From positions 4,718 through 68,717 of the forward strand of contig CAKPNF010000009.1 of NCBI GenBank assembly GCA_934168305.1: 64,000 nucleotides of DNA, read 5' to 3'. The position numbers were made by a program, and so were the translations under genes. This document shows, piece after piece, positions 26,472-35,081 of the stretch (within the stretch, counting starts at the first letter, position 1; each line of letters starts with the position of its first letter). Below the pieces are notes generated by a model that made no database searches, had not been told where the DNA came from, and saw only the letters and a program-made list of their open reading frames with translations. Source of the stretch: an uncultured Clostridia bacterium (lineage in GTDB: Bacteria; Bacillota; Clostridia; TANB77; CAG-508).

Positions 26472-26840
26472 ATGATACAACAACAAACAATATTAAAAGT
26501 AGCAGACAACACAGGTGCAAAAGAAATCATGTGCATTAGATGTTTAGGTGGATCATACAGAAAAACATCTAACATTGGTGATGTAATAGTTGCTTCAGTT
26601 AAATCAGCAACACCAGGTGGCGTTGTTAAAAAAGGTGATGTTGTAAAAGCTGTTATAGTAAGATCTAAAAAAGGATTAAGAAGACAAGATGGATCATATA
26701 TAAAATTTGATGAAAATGCAGCTGTATTAATAAAAGAAGACGGTACTCCAAAAGGAACACGTATCTTTGGACCAGTTGCAAGAGAGTTAAGAGAAAAAGA
26801 TTACATGAAAATTTTATCTCTAGCTCCAGAAGTTCTTTAA
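26472..26840 (+). CDS. rplN: 50S ribosomal protein L14
   Basis: Large-subunit protein at the intersubunit bridge. MIQQQTILKVADNTGAKEIMCIRCLGG and GTRIFGPVARELREKDYMKILSLAPEVL are diagnostic. 122 residues, the standard length. Confidence 0.98.
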   Translation: MIQQQTILKVADNTGAKEIMCIRCLGGSYRKTSNIGDVIVASVKSATPGGVVKKGDVVKAVIVRSKKGLRRQDGSYIKFDENAAVLIKEDGTPKGTRIFGPVARELREKDYMKILSLAPEVL

Positions 26841-26882
26841 GATGTTAAAGATAAGAAATATTAAGAAGGGAGGCAATCTCTA

Positions 26883-27191
26883 ATGAGAATAAAAAAAGGA
26901 GACAATGTTCAAATTTTATCAGGAAATGATAAAGGAAAAACAGGAGAAGTATTAGAAGTAATACCAAAAGCTGACAAAGTTGTTGTTAAAGGTGCTAACA
27001 TTAGAAAAAAACATGTTAAACCAAGAAAACAAGGAGAAGAAGGCGGAATTATATCAGTTGAAGTTGCTATACCAAGTTCAAAAGTTAATGTAGTATGCCC
27101 TAAATGTGGAAAAACTACAAAAGTTGGATATAGTGAAGAAAAAGGTGTAAAAACTCGTATTTGTAAAAAATGCGGTGCAAAATTAAAATAA
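26883..27191 (+). CDS. rplX: 50S ribosomal protein L24
   Basis: Assembly-initiating KOW protein. The KOW motif KGDNVQILSGNDKGKTGEVLEV is at the N-terminus. The C-terminal CPKCGKTTKVGY...CKKCGAKLK adds a zinc ribbon of four cysteines, seen in many Firmicute L24 proteins. 102 residues. Confidence 0.97.
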   Translation: MRIKKGDNVQILSGNDKGKTGEVLEVIPKADKVVVKGANIRKKHVKPRKQGEEGGIISVEVAIPSSKVNVVCPKCGKTTKVGYSEEKGVKTRICKKCGAKLK

Positions 27192-27216
27192 ATAAAGAAG
27201 GGAGGACTAATTCATA

Positions 27217-27756
27217 ATGGAAAAATTAAGAGAACAATATGAAAAAGAAGTAGTTCCAGCATTAATGAAAAAATTCAATTATAAATCAGTTATGCAAGTT
27301 CCAAAACTTGATAAAATAGTTATTAATATAGGTTTAGGAGATACAAAAGAAAATCCTAAATCATTAGAAAATGCAATGAATGATTTAACAATAATTACAG
27401 GTCAAAAACCAGTAATAACAAAAGCTAGAAAATCAATAGCTGCATTCAAATTAAGAGAAGGTGCAAACATAGGATGTAAAGTAACATTAAGATCAGATAA
27501 AATGTATGATTTTGCATACAAACTATTCAATGTAGCACTTCCAAGAGTTAGAGATTTTAGGGGAGTTTCAGGAAATTCATTTGATGGAAGAGGAAACTAC
27601 TCAATGGGTATAAAAGAACAATTAATATTCCCAGAAATCGAATATGATAAAGTAGACAAATTAAGAGGTATGGATATTATATTCGTAACAACAGCTAATT
27701 CAGACGAAGAAGCAAAAGAATTATTAAAATTAATGGGAATGCCTTTTAAAAACTAG
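27217..27756 (+). CDS. rplE: 50S ribosomal protein L5
   Basis: Binds 5S rRNA in the central protuberance. LREQYEKEVVPALMKKFNYKSVMQVPKLDKIVINIGLGD and RVRDFRGVSGNSFDGRGNYSMGIKEQLIFPEIEYD are diagnostic. 179 residues; rpsN follows 23 bases later. Confidence 0.98.
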   Translation: MEKLREQYEKEVVPALMKKFNYKSVMQVPKLDKIVINIGLGDTKENPKSLENAMNDLTIITGQKPVITKARKSIAAFKLREGANIGCKVTLRSDKMYDFAYKLFNVALPRVRDFRGVSGNSFDGRGNYSMGIKEQLIFPEIEYDKVDKLRGMDIIFVTTANSDEEAKELLKLMGMPFKN

Positions 27757-27779
27757 TCAAAAGGAGGAAATAAAAAACT

Positions 27780-27965
27780 ATGGCTAAAAAATCAATGAAA
27801 ATAAAACAAGCAAGACCACAAAAATACAGCACAAGAGAATATAATAGATGTAAATTATGTGGTAGACCACATGCATATATCAGAAAATATGGTATTTGCC
27901 GTGTTTGCTTTAGAGAATTAGCACATAAAGGTGAGATACCAGGAGTTAAAAAAGCTAGCTGGTAA
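27780..27965 (+). CDS. rpsN: 30S ribosomal protein S14, zinc (type Z) form
   Basis: The 61-residue zinc-binding form of S14, with cysteines in CKLCGRPHAYIRKYGICRVCFRELAH (CxxC...CxxC). AKKSMKIKQARPQKYSTREYNRC is typical. Ends in GVKKASW. Followed by a short palindrome before rpsH. Confidence 0.98.
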   Translation: MAKKSMKIKQARPQKYSTREYNRCKLCGRPHAYIRKYGICRVCFRELAHKGEIPGVKKASW

Positions 27966-28016
27966 AATCGATTAAAAGTAGCAATCCGCACATTTTACTA
28001 CTTTGAATCAATTTTA
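27963..28016. repeat. Short palindromic element between rpsN and rpsH
   Basis: TAAAATCGATTAAAAGTAG and CTACTTTGAATCAATTTTA are reverse complements at 17 of 19 positions around GCAATCCGCACATTTTA. The ends and the GCACATTTTACTA segment match the element at 22877-23007. The left end begins at the rpsN stop codon. Confidence 0.75.
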
Positions 28017-28059
28017 AATACACATTAAATAACTTTATAAAGAAAAGGAGGAAAAAGAG

Positions 28060-28458
28060 TTGAATACTACAGATCCAATTGCAGATATGTTAACAAGAAT
28101 CAGAAATGCAAATACATCAAAACATAAAACAGTAGATATACCTGCATCAAAAATGAAAACAGGAATAGCTGAAATATTATTCAAAGAAGGATATATTAAA
28201 GCTTTTGAAGAAATAAAAAATGAAAATCAAGGAATCATCAGAGTTACTCTTAAATATGATGAAAAAGGAAATAGAGTAATTGATGGATTAAAAAGAATTA
28301 GTAAACCAGGATTAAGAGTTTATGCATCTAAAGAAGAATTACCTAAAGTATTAAACGGTTTAGGTATAGCAATAATCTCTACATCACAAGGTTTAAAAAC
28401 AGATAAAGAAGCAAGACAATTAGGAGTAGGTGGAGAAGTATTAGCATATGTTTGGTAA
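28060..28458 (+). CDS. rpsH: 30S ribosomal protein S8
   Basis: 16S rRNA-binding protein; represses the spc operon in E. coli. TTDPIADMLTRIRNANTSKHKTVDIPASKMK and the C-terminal ISTSQGLKTDKEARQLGVGGEVLAYVW are diagnostic. The start is TTG at 28060 after AAAAGGAGG. 132 residues. Confidence 0.97.
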   Translation: MNTTDPIADMLTRIRNANTSKHKTVDIPASKMKTGIAEILFKEGYIKAFEEIKNENQGIIRVTLKYDEKGNRVIDGLKRISKPGLRVYASKEELPKVLNGLGIAIISTSQGLKTDKEARQLGVGGEVLAYVW

Positions 28459-28516
28459 TATCCACTAAAAAGGCGAAAGCTATATGACATAATTCAAAAA
28501 TAAGGAGGAAAAGAAA

Positions 28517-29053
28517 ATGTCAAGAATAGGAAATAAACCTATAACAGTACCTGATGGTGTAGAAGTAAAAATAGACGGACATAAAATTACTGTAAAAGGA
28601 CCAAAAGGAACTTTAGAAAGAGAAATACATAAAAATATTTCTTTAGAAATGAATGATAATGTTATTAAAGTAACAAGAATTAATGATGAACCAGCTAACA
28701 GAAGTTTACATGGTTTAACAAGAACTTTAATCAATAACATGATAATTGGTGTAAAAGATGAATACACTAAGGAATTACAAATTAATGGTGTTGGTTATAG
28801 AGTTGCAAAACAAGGAACAAGTTTAAATATGACTTTAGGATATTCACATCCAGTAATATTTGAAGCTCCTGAAGGAATTACTTTTGATGTTCCAAACCCA
28901 AATACAATTATAGTTAGAGGAATAGATAAAGAATTAGTAGGTCAAACAGCAGCTGTTGTAAGATCTAAGAGACCACCAGAAGTATATAGAGGTAAAGGTA
29001 TCAAATATGCTGATGAAGTTATTCGTCGTAAAGAGGGTAAAACTGGTAAATAA
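28517..29053 (+). CDS. rplF: 50S ribosomal protein L6
   Basis: Large-subunit protein near the factor-binding site. SRIGNKPITVPDGVEVKIDGHKITVKGPKG and the end KRPPEVYRGKGIKYADEVIRRKEGKTGK are diagnostic. 178 residues. Confidence 0.98.
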   Translation: MSRIGNKPITVPDGVEVKIDGHKITVKGPKGTLEREIHKNISLEMNDNVIKVTRINDEPANRSLHGLTRTLINNMIIGVKDEYTKELQINGVGYRVAKQGTSLNMTLGYSHPVIFEAPEGITFDVPNPNTIIVRGIDKELVGQTAAVVRSKRPPEVYRGKGIKYADEVIRRKEGKTGK

Positions 29054-29143
29054 ATTTAAATTAAAATAATAAACCAAAAATTTAAAATCTAAAACGAAAC
29101 TGAGCATTTTAATAATGCAAAGCGTAGAGAAGGGAGAATAAAA

Positions 29144-29503
29144 ATGGTTAAGAAAACAGATAGAAAAATGGAAAGAACAAGAAGACATTTAAGAGTTAGA
29201 ACAAAAATATCTGGAACAAGTGAAAGACCAAGATTATGTGTATATAGAAGTAATACAAATTTATATGTACAAATCGTAGATGATGTTGCAGGAAATACAT
29301 TAGTTAGTTGTTCAACATTAGACAAAGAAATCAAAACAAAACACGCAAACAAAGAAGCTGCTAAAGAAGTTGGAACAATGATAGCTAAAAAAGCATTAGA
29401 AAAAAATATCAAAACTGTAGTTTTCGACCGTGGTGGATACATCTATCATGGAGTAGTAAAAGAATTAGCAGAAGCTGCTAGAGAAGGCGGATTAGAGTTT
29501 TAG
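29144..29503 (+). CDS. rplR: 50S ribosomal protein L18
   Basis: 5S rRNA-binding protein. RTRRHLRVRTKISGTSERPRLCVYRSNTNLYVQIVDD and VFDRGGYIYHGVVKELAEAAREGGLEF are diagnostic. 119 residues. The 90-base gap from rplF shows only a small GCATT / AATGC hairpin. Confidence 0.98.
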   Translation: MVKKTDRKMERTRRHLRVRTKISGTSERPRLCVYRSNTNLYVQIVDDVAGNTLVSCSTLDKEIKTKHANKEAAKEVGTMIAKKALEKNIKTVVFDRGGYIYHGVVKELAEAAREGGLEF

Positions 29504-29526
29504 AAAAATAGGAAAGGAGAAAACCC

Positions 29527-30012
29527 ATGGAAGAAAAAAGCGAATTAAAAGAAAAAGTAGTTGCCATAAATAGAGTTGCAAAAGTTGTTAAAGGTGGTAG
29601 AACTTTTAGATTTAGTGCAGTAGTTGTAGTAGGTGACGAAAATGGACATATTGGTGTAGGTAATGGTAAAGCTGCTGAAGTTCCAGATGCAATTAAAAAA
29701 GCTATCCAAGAAGCTAAAAAGAACTTAGTAGAAGTTCCAGTTGTTGATACAACAGTACCACATGAATTTGTTGGAAAATTTGGTAGTGCAAAAGTTTTAT
29801 TAAAACCAGCTGCTGTTGGTACTGGATTAATAGCAGGAGGAAGTGTTAGACCAGTATTAGAGCTTGCAGGATATAAAAATATAAGAACAAAAGTTATTGG
29901 AACAAACAATCCAAGAAATGTTGTTTATGCTACAATTGAAGGGTTAAAAGCTATGCAAACAGCTGAACAAGTAGCTAAAAAAAGAGGTAAAAAAGTAGAA
30001 GAAATATTATAA
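29527..30012 (+). CDS. rpsE: 30S ribosomal protein S5
   Basis: Decoding-fidelity protein with an N-terminal dsRNA-binding-like domain. LKEKVVAINRVAKVVKGGRTFRFSAVVVVGDENGHIG and AVGTGLIAGGSVRPVLELAGYKNI are diagnostic. 161 residues. rpmD (L30), usually next, is absent: only 67 non-coding bases precede rplO. Confidence 0.98.
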   Translation: MEEKSELKEKVVAINRVAKVVKGGRTFRFSAVVVVGDENGHIGVGNGKAAEVPDAIKKAIQEAKKNLVEVPVVDTTVPHEFVGKFGSAKVLLKPAAVGTGLIAGGSVRPVLELAGYKNIRTKVIGTNNPRNVVYATIEGLKAMQTAEQVAKKRGKKVEEIL

Positions 30013-30079
30013 TAAACTACGAAAAAATGAATGGGAATATATCCCTTGTCATAAAAGAAAGAGGAGGTGCAAGCACAAA

Positions 30080-30514
30080 ATGAAACTAGGAGAATTAAAA
30101 CCAGCTGAAGAAAGAGTTTCAAGAAGAAGAGTTGGACGTGGAATTGGTTCTGGACTTGGAAAAACTTCAGGAAGAGGACATAAAGGACAAAAAGCAAGAT
30201 CAGGCGGTGGAGTAAGAAGAGGATTTGAAGGTGGTCAAACACCATTATATAGAAGATTACCAAAAAGAGGATTCACAAATATCCATGCTAAAAATTATAC
30301 AGAAGTAACATTAACAATGTTAAATAAATCAACAGTTACAGATGTTACTGCAGAAACTTTATTAGCTGATGGAATAATCGGAAAAGTAAATGATGGAATA
30401 GTTGTATTAGCAACAGGAAAATTAGAGAAAAAATTAAACATTAAAGCTAATAGATTTACTGCAAAAGCAAAAGAAGAAATTGAAGCTTTAGGCGGAAAGG
30501 CTGAGGTGATTTAA
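30080..30514 (+). CDS. rplO: 50S ribosomal protein L15
   Basis: Late-assembly large-subunit protein. MKLGELKPAEERVSRRRVGRGIGSGLGKTSGRGHKGQKARSG-type glycine/basic N-terminus and GGQTPLYRRLPKRGF are diagnostic. 144 residues. Its stop immediately abuts the secY TTG start. Confidence 0.98.
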   Translation: MKLGELKPAEERVSRRRVGRGIGSGLGKTSGRGHKGQKARSGGGVRRGFEGGQTPLYRRLPKRGFTNIHAKNYTEVTLTMLNKSTVTDVTAETLLADGIIGKVNDGIVVLATGKLEKKLNIKANRFTAKAKEEIEALGGKAEVI

Positions 30515-31834
30515 TTGTTTAAAACAATCAAAAATGCATTTAAGACACCTGATGTAAGAAAAAGAATATTATATACACTATTATTAATAGTAATTTTTAG
30601 ATTAGGATGCTATATTACTGTACCAGGAGTTAATAGTATAGCTCTTAATGAAGCTATGACAAACAATAATGGAGTAGCAGGACTAATAGATATGATTTCA
30701 GGAGGAGCATTTTCTAGATTTTCTGTTTTTGCAATGTCAATAAGTCCTTACATAACAGCTTCAATTGTTATTCAATTATTAGGAATGATAATTCCATCTT
30801 TGGAAAGACTAACTAAAGAAGGTGGAGAAGAAGGTAGAAAGAAGATTAATAAATATACAAAAATGTTAACATTAGTTTTGGCTTTAGTTGAAGCTATTGG
30901 TGTATTTGTATCATATAAATCTTCTGGAATATTCGTAAATACAAATTTTGCTACAGCTGCTTTGATAGTAATATCTTTAGTTGCTGGAACATCAATATTA
31001 ATGTGGCTTGGAGATGAGATAACCAATAAGGGAATAGGAAATGGAATTTCAATGATTATCTTTATAGGAATTATTTCAGGATTACCAAGTTTTGTAACAA
31101 CATTATGGAAATTAATATTTACAAGTGCAGGATTTAGTACAACAGGATTATTAATGGCAATTGGAATATTAATTGGTGCTATAATATTAATAGCAGGAGT
31201 TGTATTTATACAACAAGCTGAAAGAAGAGTGCCTGTACAATATTCTAAAAAAGTTGTCGGAAGAAAAATGGTTGGAGCACAAAATACACATATACCATTA
31301 AAATTAGCTATGGCAGGAGTAATGCCAATAATATTTGCATCATCATTTTTAACATTCCCAGCAATGTTAATATCAATATTTGCAAAAGATATTACTAATT
31401 TAAGTGGATTTTGGGCTGGAGTATATAAATTTTCAATAGCAACATCATCTTCAAGTGTTGGTATTGGATATACAATTGCCAATGCATTAGTATATTTAGT
31501 ATTAATTATGGCATTTACATTTTTCTATACTTATGCAACATTCAATCCAGCAGAAGTATCAAATAATATTAAACAAAATGGTGGATTTATTCCAGGAATA
31601 AGAGCTGGAAAACCTACAACAGAATATTTATCATCAATAATATCTAAATTAACATGGTTTGGTGGATTTTTCTTAGCAGTAATAGCAATATTACCAATGC
31701 TACTAAGATTCACTGGATTAAATATAGCATTTGGTGGTACATCAATATTAATTGTTGTGGGTGTAGCATTAGAAACTGTACAACAATTAGAATCATTATT
31801 AGTAATGAGACACTATAAAGGATTCTTAGAATAA
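30515..31834 (+). CDS. secY: Protein translocase channel subunit SecY
   Basis: Ten-helix channel of the Sec translocon in the cytoplasmic membrane. The opening MFKTIKNAFKTPDVRKRILYTLLLIVIFRLGCYITVPG, SRFSVFAMSISPYITASIVIQLL (helix 2) and QQAERRVPVQYSKKVVGRK (a cytoplasmic loop) are diagnostic. 439 residues. The start is TTG, directly adjacent to rplO with AGGTGATTTAA as its ribosome binding site. Confidence 0.98.
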   Translation: MFKTIKNAFKTPDVRKRILYTLLLIVIFRLGCYITVPGVNSIALNEAMTNNNGVAGLIDMISGGAFSRFSVFAMSISPYITASIVIQLLGMIIPSLERLTKEGGEEGRKKINKYTKMLTLVLALVEAIGVFVSYKSSGIFVNTNFATAALIVISLVAGTSILMWLGDEITNKGIGNGISMIIFIGIISGLPSFVTTLWKLIFTSAGFSTTGLLMAIGILIGAIILIAGVVFIQQAERRVPVQYSKKVVGRKMVGAQNTHIPLKLAMAGVMPIIFASSFLTFPAMLISIFAKDITNLSGFWAGVYKFSIATSSSSVGIGYTIANALVYLVLIMAFTFFYTYATFNPAEVSNNIKQNGGFIPGIRAGKPTTEYLSSIISKLTWFGGFFLAVIAILPMLLRFTGLNIAFGGTSILIVVGVALETVQQLESLLVMRHYKGFLE

Positions 31835-31845
31835 AAAATGTATAA

Positions 31846-31886
31846 CATTGTGGGGGAGATATGGATTTACATATCACCCTATAATG
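31846..31886 (+). other. Hairpin after secY
   Basis: CATTGTGGGGGAGATATG pairs imperfectly with CATATCACCCTATAATG. No T run follows, so it looks more like an RNA processing or attenuation stem than a terminator. It lies in a 228-base gap before adk. Confidence 0.5.
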
Positions 31887-31957
31887 ATTTTTATAATGTT
31901 TATTAAATTATTAATAAATATTATAAAGATTATTATAAAGAATAATCTGGTTTTAGA

Positions 31958-32043
31958 ATGACGATGAACGAAGCGAAGCGATAAGATTTGGCAGACGAAA
32001 TTTTTGAAAAAAATTTAGGATGACGATGAACGAAGCGAAGCGA
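31958..32043 (+). repeat. Direct repeat pair before adk
   Basis: A 24-base block (ATGACGATGAACGAAGC followed by GAAGCGA) occurs at 31958-31981 and again at 32020-32043, 62 bases apart. The second copy runs directly into the GAAGTGAAAGGAG ribosome binding site of adk. It belongs to the same GATGAACGA-type family found before rpsQ and rpsD. Confidence 0.82.
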
Positions 32044-32062
32044 AGTGAAAGGAGAATATTTA

Positions 32063-32722
32063 ATGATAATTATTATGTTAGGTGCACCTGGGACAGGAAA
32101 AGGAACTGTTGCTGGAGTATTACAGGAAAATCTTGGAATTAAACAAGTATCGACAGGAGATATATTTAGAAAAAATATAAAAGAAGGTACAGAATTAGGA
32201 AAATTAGCAGAAAAATATATAACAATAGGACAATTAGTACCAGATGATGTAACTGTAAAGGTTGTTGAAGAAAGACTAAATGAGCCAGATGTAGAAAATG
32301 GAATAATATTAGATGGATTTCCTAGAACAGTAAAACAAGCGGAAGAACTAGATAGAATATTAGCAAAAAAAGGAAAAAAAGTTGATAAAGTAATAAATTT
32401 AACAACACCAGATGAAGAGATAATAGAAAGAATTGTAAATAGAAGAGTATGTTCAAACCAAGAATGTAAAGCTGTATATAATTTGATTTTAAATCCACCA
32501 AAAAAAGAAGGAATATGTGATAAATGTGGTTCAGAATTAATAATAAGAAAAGATGATACAGAAGAAACTGTAAAAGCAAGACTTAAGACATATTTTGAAC
32601 AGACAAGTCCATTAGTTGAATACTATGAAAAACAAAACATTGTTTTAACAGAATTAGTTAGTAAATCAGTTAATAAATTGGGAAAAGATGTAGCAGATGA
32701 AATTACAAGAATTTTAAAATAA
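32063..32722 (+). CDS. adk: Adenylate kinase, zinc-lid form
   Basis: Interconverts ATP + AMP and 2 ADP. P-loop MLGAPGTGKGTVAG, AMP-site VSTGDIFRKNI and LDGFPRTVKQAEEL are present. The lid carries four cysteines (CSNQEC...CDKCG), the zinc-binding Gram-positive type. ATG 32063 is chosen because AAAGGAG precedes it and it gives the family N-terminus; the frame is open 18 bases further upstream. 219 residues. Confidence 0.97.
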   Translation: MIIIMLGAPGTGKGTVAGVLQENLGIKQVSTGDIFRKNIKEGTELGKLAEKYITIGQLVPDDVTVKVVEERLNEPDVENGIILDGFPRTVKQAEELDRILAKKGKKVDKVINLTTPDEEIIERIVNRRVCSNQECKAVYNLILNPPKKEGICDKCGSELIIRKDDTEETVKARLKTYFEQTSPLVEYYEKQNIVLTELVSKSVNKLGKDVADEITRILK

Positions 32723-32789
32723 GATAAAGAAGAACACGAAATATCTTATTAAAAATGTTGAAAGATAATTAAAAAAGGAGATAACTAAA

Positions 32790-33560
32790 ATGGTAACAAT
32801 AAAATCAAAAAAGGAAATAGAACTTATGAGAGAAGCTTGCAAAGTAGTTGCCAGGGTATATCAAGAATTGGAAAAACACATAAAACCTGGAATATCAACA
32901 TTAGAATTAGATCAAATTGCTGAAAATACTATGAGAAAATTAGGGGCAATACCAGCAGAAAAAGGCTATGACCCTGGAATAAGAGGAGTACCTAAATTTC
33001 CAGCTTCTATATGTGTATCAATTAATGATGAAGTTATACATGGAATTCCTTCAAAATACAGAATTTTAAAAGAGGGAGATATAGTGAGTGTAGATACTGT
33101 TGCTCTAAAAAAAGGATTTAATGGAGATGCCGCTAGAACATTTATTGTTGGAAAAACATCTAAAGAAAATCAAAGATTAGTAGACGTAACTAAACAAGCA
33201 TTTTTTGAAGGAATAAAATATGCAAAACCAGGAAATAGAATTGGAGATGTATGTCATGCAATAGGAGAATACGTACATTCACAAGGATTTTCTGTTGTAA
33301 GAGAATTTCAAGGACATGGAATAGGAAAAGAAATGCATGAAGACCCAGGAATACCAAATTACGGAAAGGCTGGAAGAGGAATTAGACTTAAACCGGGTAT
33401 GACTTTAGCTATTGAACCAATGGTTATCCAAGGAAAACCGAATATTTTAGAACTTGAAGATGGATGGACAATAATAACAGAGGATGGAAGTATGGCAGCA
33501 CATTATGAAAATACAATTTTAATTACAGAAAAAGAGCCAGAAATATTGACAATACTTTAG
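32790..33560 (+). CDS. map: Methionine aminopeptidase type I
   Basis: Removes N-terminal methionine from nascent proteins. Metal ligands appear in order: Asp in SVDTVALKKGFNGDAARTF, His in FQGHGIGKEMHEDPGIPNYG, and Glu in AIEPMV and ITEDGSMAAHYENTILIT. 256 residues, standard for MetAP-Ia. Preceded by AAAAGGAG. Confidence 0.97.
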   Translation: MVTIKSKKEIELMREACKVVARVYQELEKHIKPGISTLELDQIAENTMRKLGAIPAEKGYDPGIRGVPKFPASICVSINDEVIHGIPSKYRILKEGDIVSVDTVALKKGFNGDAARTFIVGKTSKENQRLVDVTKQAFFEGIKYAKPGNRIGDVCHAIGEYVHSQGFSVVREFQGHGIGKEMHEDPGIPNYGKAGRGIRLKPGMTLAIEPMVIQGKPNILELEDGWTIITEDGSMAAHYENTILITEKEPEILTIL

Positions 33561-33643
33561 TATTAGTGTATAATGTAATAGTTATTATTAAAATGGAAAA
33601 ATTGTGAAGATAATAATAAATTTGCTCTATAGGAGGGGATATC

Positions 33644-33862
33644 TTGGCAAAGGAAGATGTTATAGAAGTAGAAGGAACAGTAGTGGAGTCACTACCAAAT
33701 ACAAATTTCAAAGTTGAACTTGAAAATGGACATCAAATATTAGCACATATTTCAGGAAAACTTAGAATGAATTATATAAAAATTCTACCAGGTGATAAAG
33801 TAAAAGTTGAACTTTCACCATATGACTTAACTAAGGGTCGTATAATCTGGAGAGCAAAATAA
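33644..33862 (+). CDS. infA: Translation initiation factor IF-1
   Basis: 72-residue OB-fold factor occupying the 30S A site. AKEDVIEVEGTVVESLPNTNFKVELENGHQILAHISGKLRMNYI and LSPYDLTKGRIIWRAK are diagnostic. The start is TTG at 33644 after AGGAGGGG. Confidence 0.97.
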   Translation: MAKEDVIEVEGTVVESLPNTNFKVELENGHQILAHISGKLRMNYIKILPGDKVKVELSPYDLTKGRIIWRAK

Positions 33863-33924
33863 AACAAAAAATTAACCCAAATATATAAAGCTTAAAAGCT
33901 AATAAAGTAGGAGGTGCAAAAAAC

Positions 33925-34038
33925 ATGAAAGTAAGACCATCAGTAAAGAAAATATGTGACAAATGTAAAGTAATAAAAAGAAAAGGGGTAATTAGAGTTA
34001 TCTGCGAAAACCCTAAACACAAACAAAGACAAGGATAA
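33925..34038 (+). CDS. rpmJ: 50S ribosomal protein L36
   Basis: 37-residue zinc ribbon protein. MKVRPSVKKICDKCKVIKRKG then VICENPKHKQRQG gives the CxxC...C...H pattern of the zinc form. AGGAGGTGC precedes the ATG. Placed in its usual position between infA and rpsM. Confidence 0.96.
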   Translation: MKVRPSVKKICDKCKVIKRKGVIRVICENPKHKQRQG

Positions 34039-34055
34039 TTTAAATAAGTTTATAA

Positions 34056-34172
34056 CACAAATAGGTAGCGGCTGTGAAGTATGTAAAAATACTAAACATA
34101 TCGATTTGTGTTTATATATATGTCTTAAATATATCTAAAGACCCAATAGCATGGGTGCATTTCACCTTTAGA
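34056..34172 (+). promoter_or_regulatory. Structured segment before rpsM
   Basis: Two nested structures are visible. The first is CACAAAT (34056-34062) paired with ATTTGTG (34104-34110) around further hairpins. The second is TCTAAAG (34134-34140) paired with CTTTAGA (34166-34172) enclosing ACCCAATAGCATGGGT. It ends about 30 bases before the rpsM ribosome binding site. Possibly a ribosomal-protein-controlled leader or a processing site; no family assigned. Confidence 0.5.
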
Positions 34173-34219
34173 GAAAATAAAGACAAACATTAATTAAAAA
34201 TTTGGAGGTGCAAAATAAT

Positions 34220-34588
34220 ATGGCTCGTATAGCAGGAGTAGATCTACCTAAAGAAAAAAGAGTAGAAATAGGACTTACATATATTTATGGAATAGGATTA
34301 ACAAGCTCTCAAAAAATTCTAGCAAAGGCTGGCATAAACCCAGATACTAGAGTAAAAGACTTAACTGATGATGAAGTTAATAGCATAAGAAAAGTTATTG
34401 ATGAATCATATACAGTTGAAGGTGATTTAAGAAGAGAAGTGGCTTTAAACATAAAAAGACTTACAGAAATAGGATGTTACAGAGGATTAAGACATAGAAA
34501 AGGATTACCTGTAAGAGGACAAAGAACAAAAACTAATGCTAGAACAAGAAAAGGTCCAAGAAAACTTGTAAGCAAAAGTAAAAAATAA
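34220..34588 (+). CDS. rpsM: 30S ribosomal protein S13
   Basis: Small-subunit head protein contacting P-site tRNA. MARIAGVDLPKEKRVEIGLTYIYGIG and the end RGLPVRGQRTKTNARTRKGPRK-type (here HRKGLPVRGQRTKTNART) are diagnostic. ATG 34220 follows GGAGGTGC; the frame extends 18 bases upstream. 122 residues. Confidence 0.98.
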   Translation: MARIAGVDLPKEKRVEIGLTYIYGIGLTSSQKILAKAGINPDTRVKDLTDDEVNSIRKVIDESYTVEGDLRREVALNIKRLTEIGCYRGLRHRKGLPVRGQRTKTNARTRKGPRKLVSKSKK

Positions 34589-34630
34589 AAAATAAAAGTT
34601 CACTTAAAATGAAGGAGGGAATTTTAAAAA

Positions 34631-35029
34631 ATGGCTAATAATAAAACAACAAGAAAACCAGTAGCTAGAAGAAATAGAAAAAACATTGAAAAAGGTGAAG
34701 CACATATTCATTCTAGTTTTAACAATACAATAGTTACAATAACAGATACACAAGGTAATGCAATATCATGGGGAAGTGCTGGAGAATTAGGATTCAAAGG
34801 TTCAAGAAAAAGTACACCATTTGCTGCAGGACAAGTAGCTGAAACAGCAGCTAAAGCAGCTATGGAACATGGCTTAAAAACAGTAGAAGTATTTGTTAAA
34901 GGACCAGGAGCTGGAAGAGAAGCTGCAATTAGAGCACTTCAAACAGCAGGTTTAGAAATAAGTGCAATAAAAGATGTAACACCAATACCACACAATGGAT
35001 GTAGACCACCAAAAAGAAGAAGAGTATAA
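34631..35029 (+). CDS. rpsK: 30S ribosomal protein S11
   Basis: Platform protein near the E site. GEAHIHSSFNNTIVTITDTQGNAISW, AGQVAETAAKAAMEHGLKTVEVFVKGPGAGREAAIRAL and TPIPHNGCRPPKRRRV are diagnostic. 132 residues. Confidence 0.98.
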   Translation: MANNKTTRKPVARRNRKNIEKGEAHIHSSFNNTIVTITDTQGNAISWGSAGELGFKGSRKSTPFAAGQVAETAAKAAMEHGLKTVEVFVKGPGAGREAAIRALQTAGLEISAIKDVTPIPHNGCRPPKRRRV

Positions 35030-35081
35030 AAATAAAGTTGCAGGATAAGATTTACAAAATCAAAAATCATTTTTATTTTGT

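Noticed and set aside
30772..31482. Long open frame antisense to secY
   Set aside because: Mirror of the biased codons of a membrane protein; no start signal and no recognisable family.
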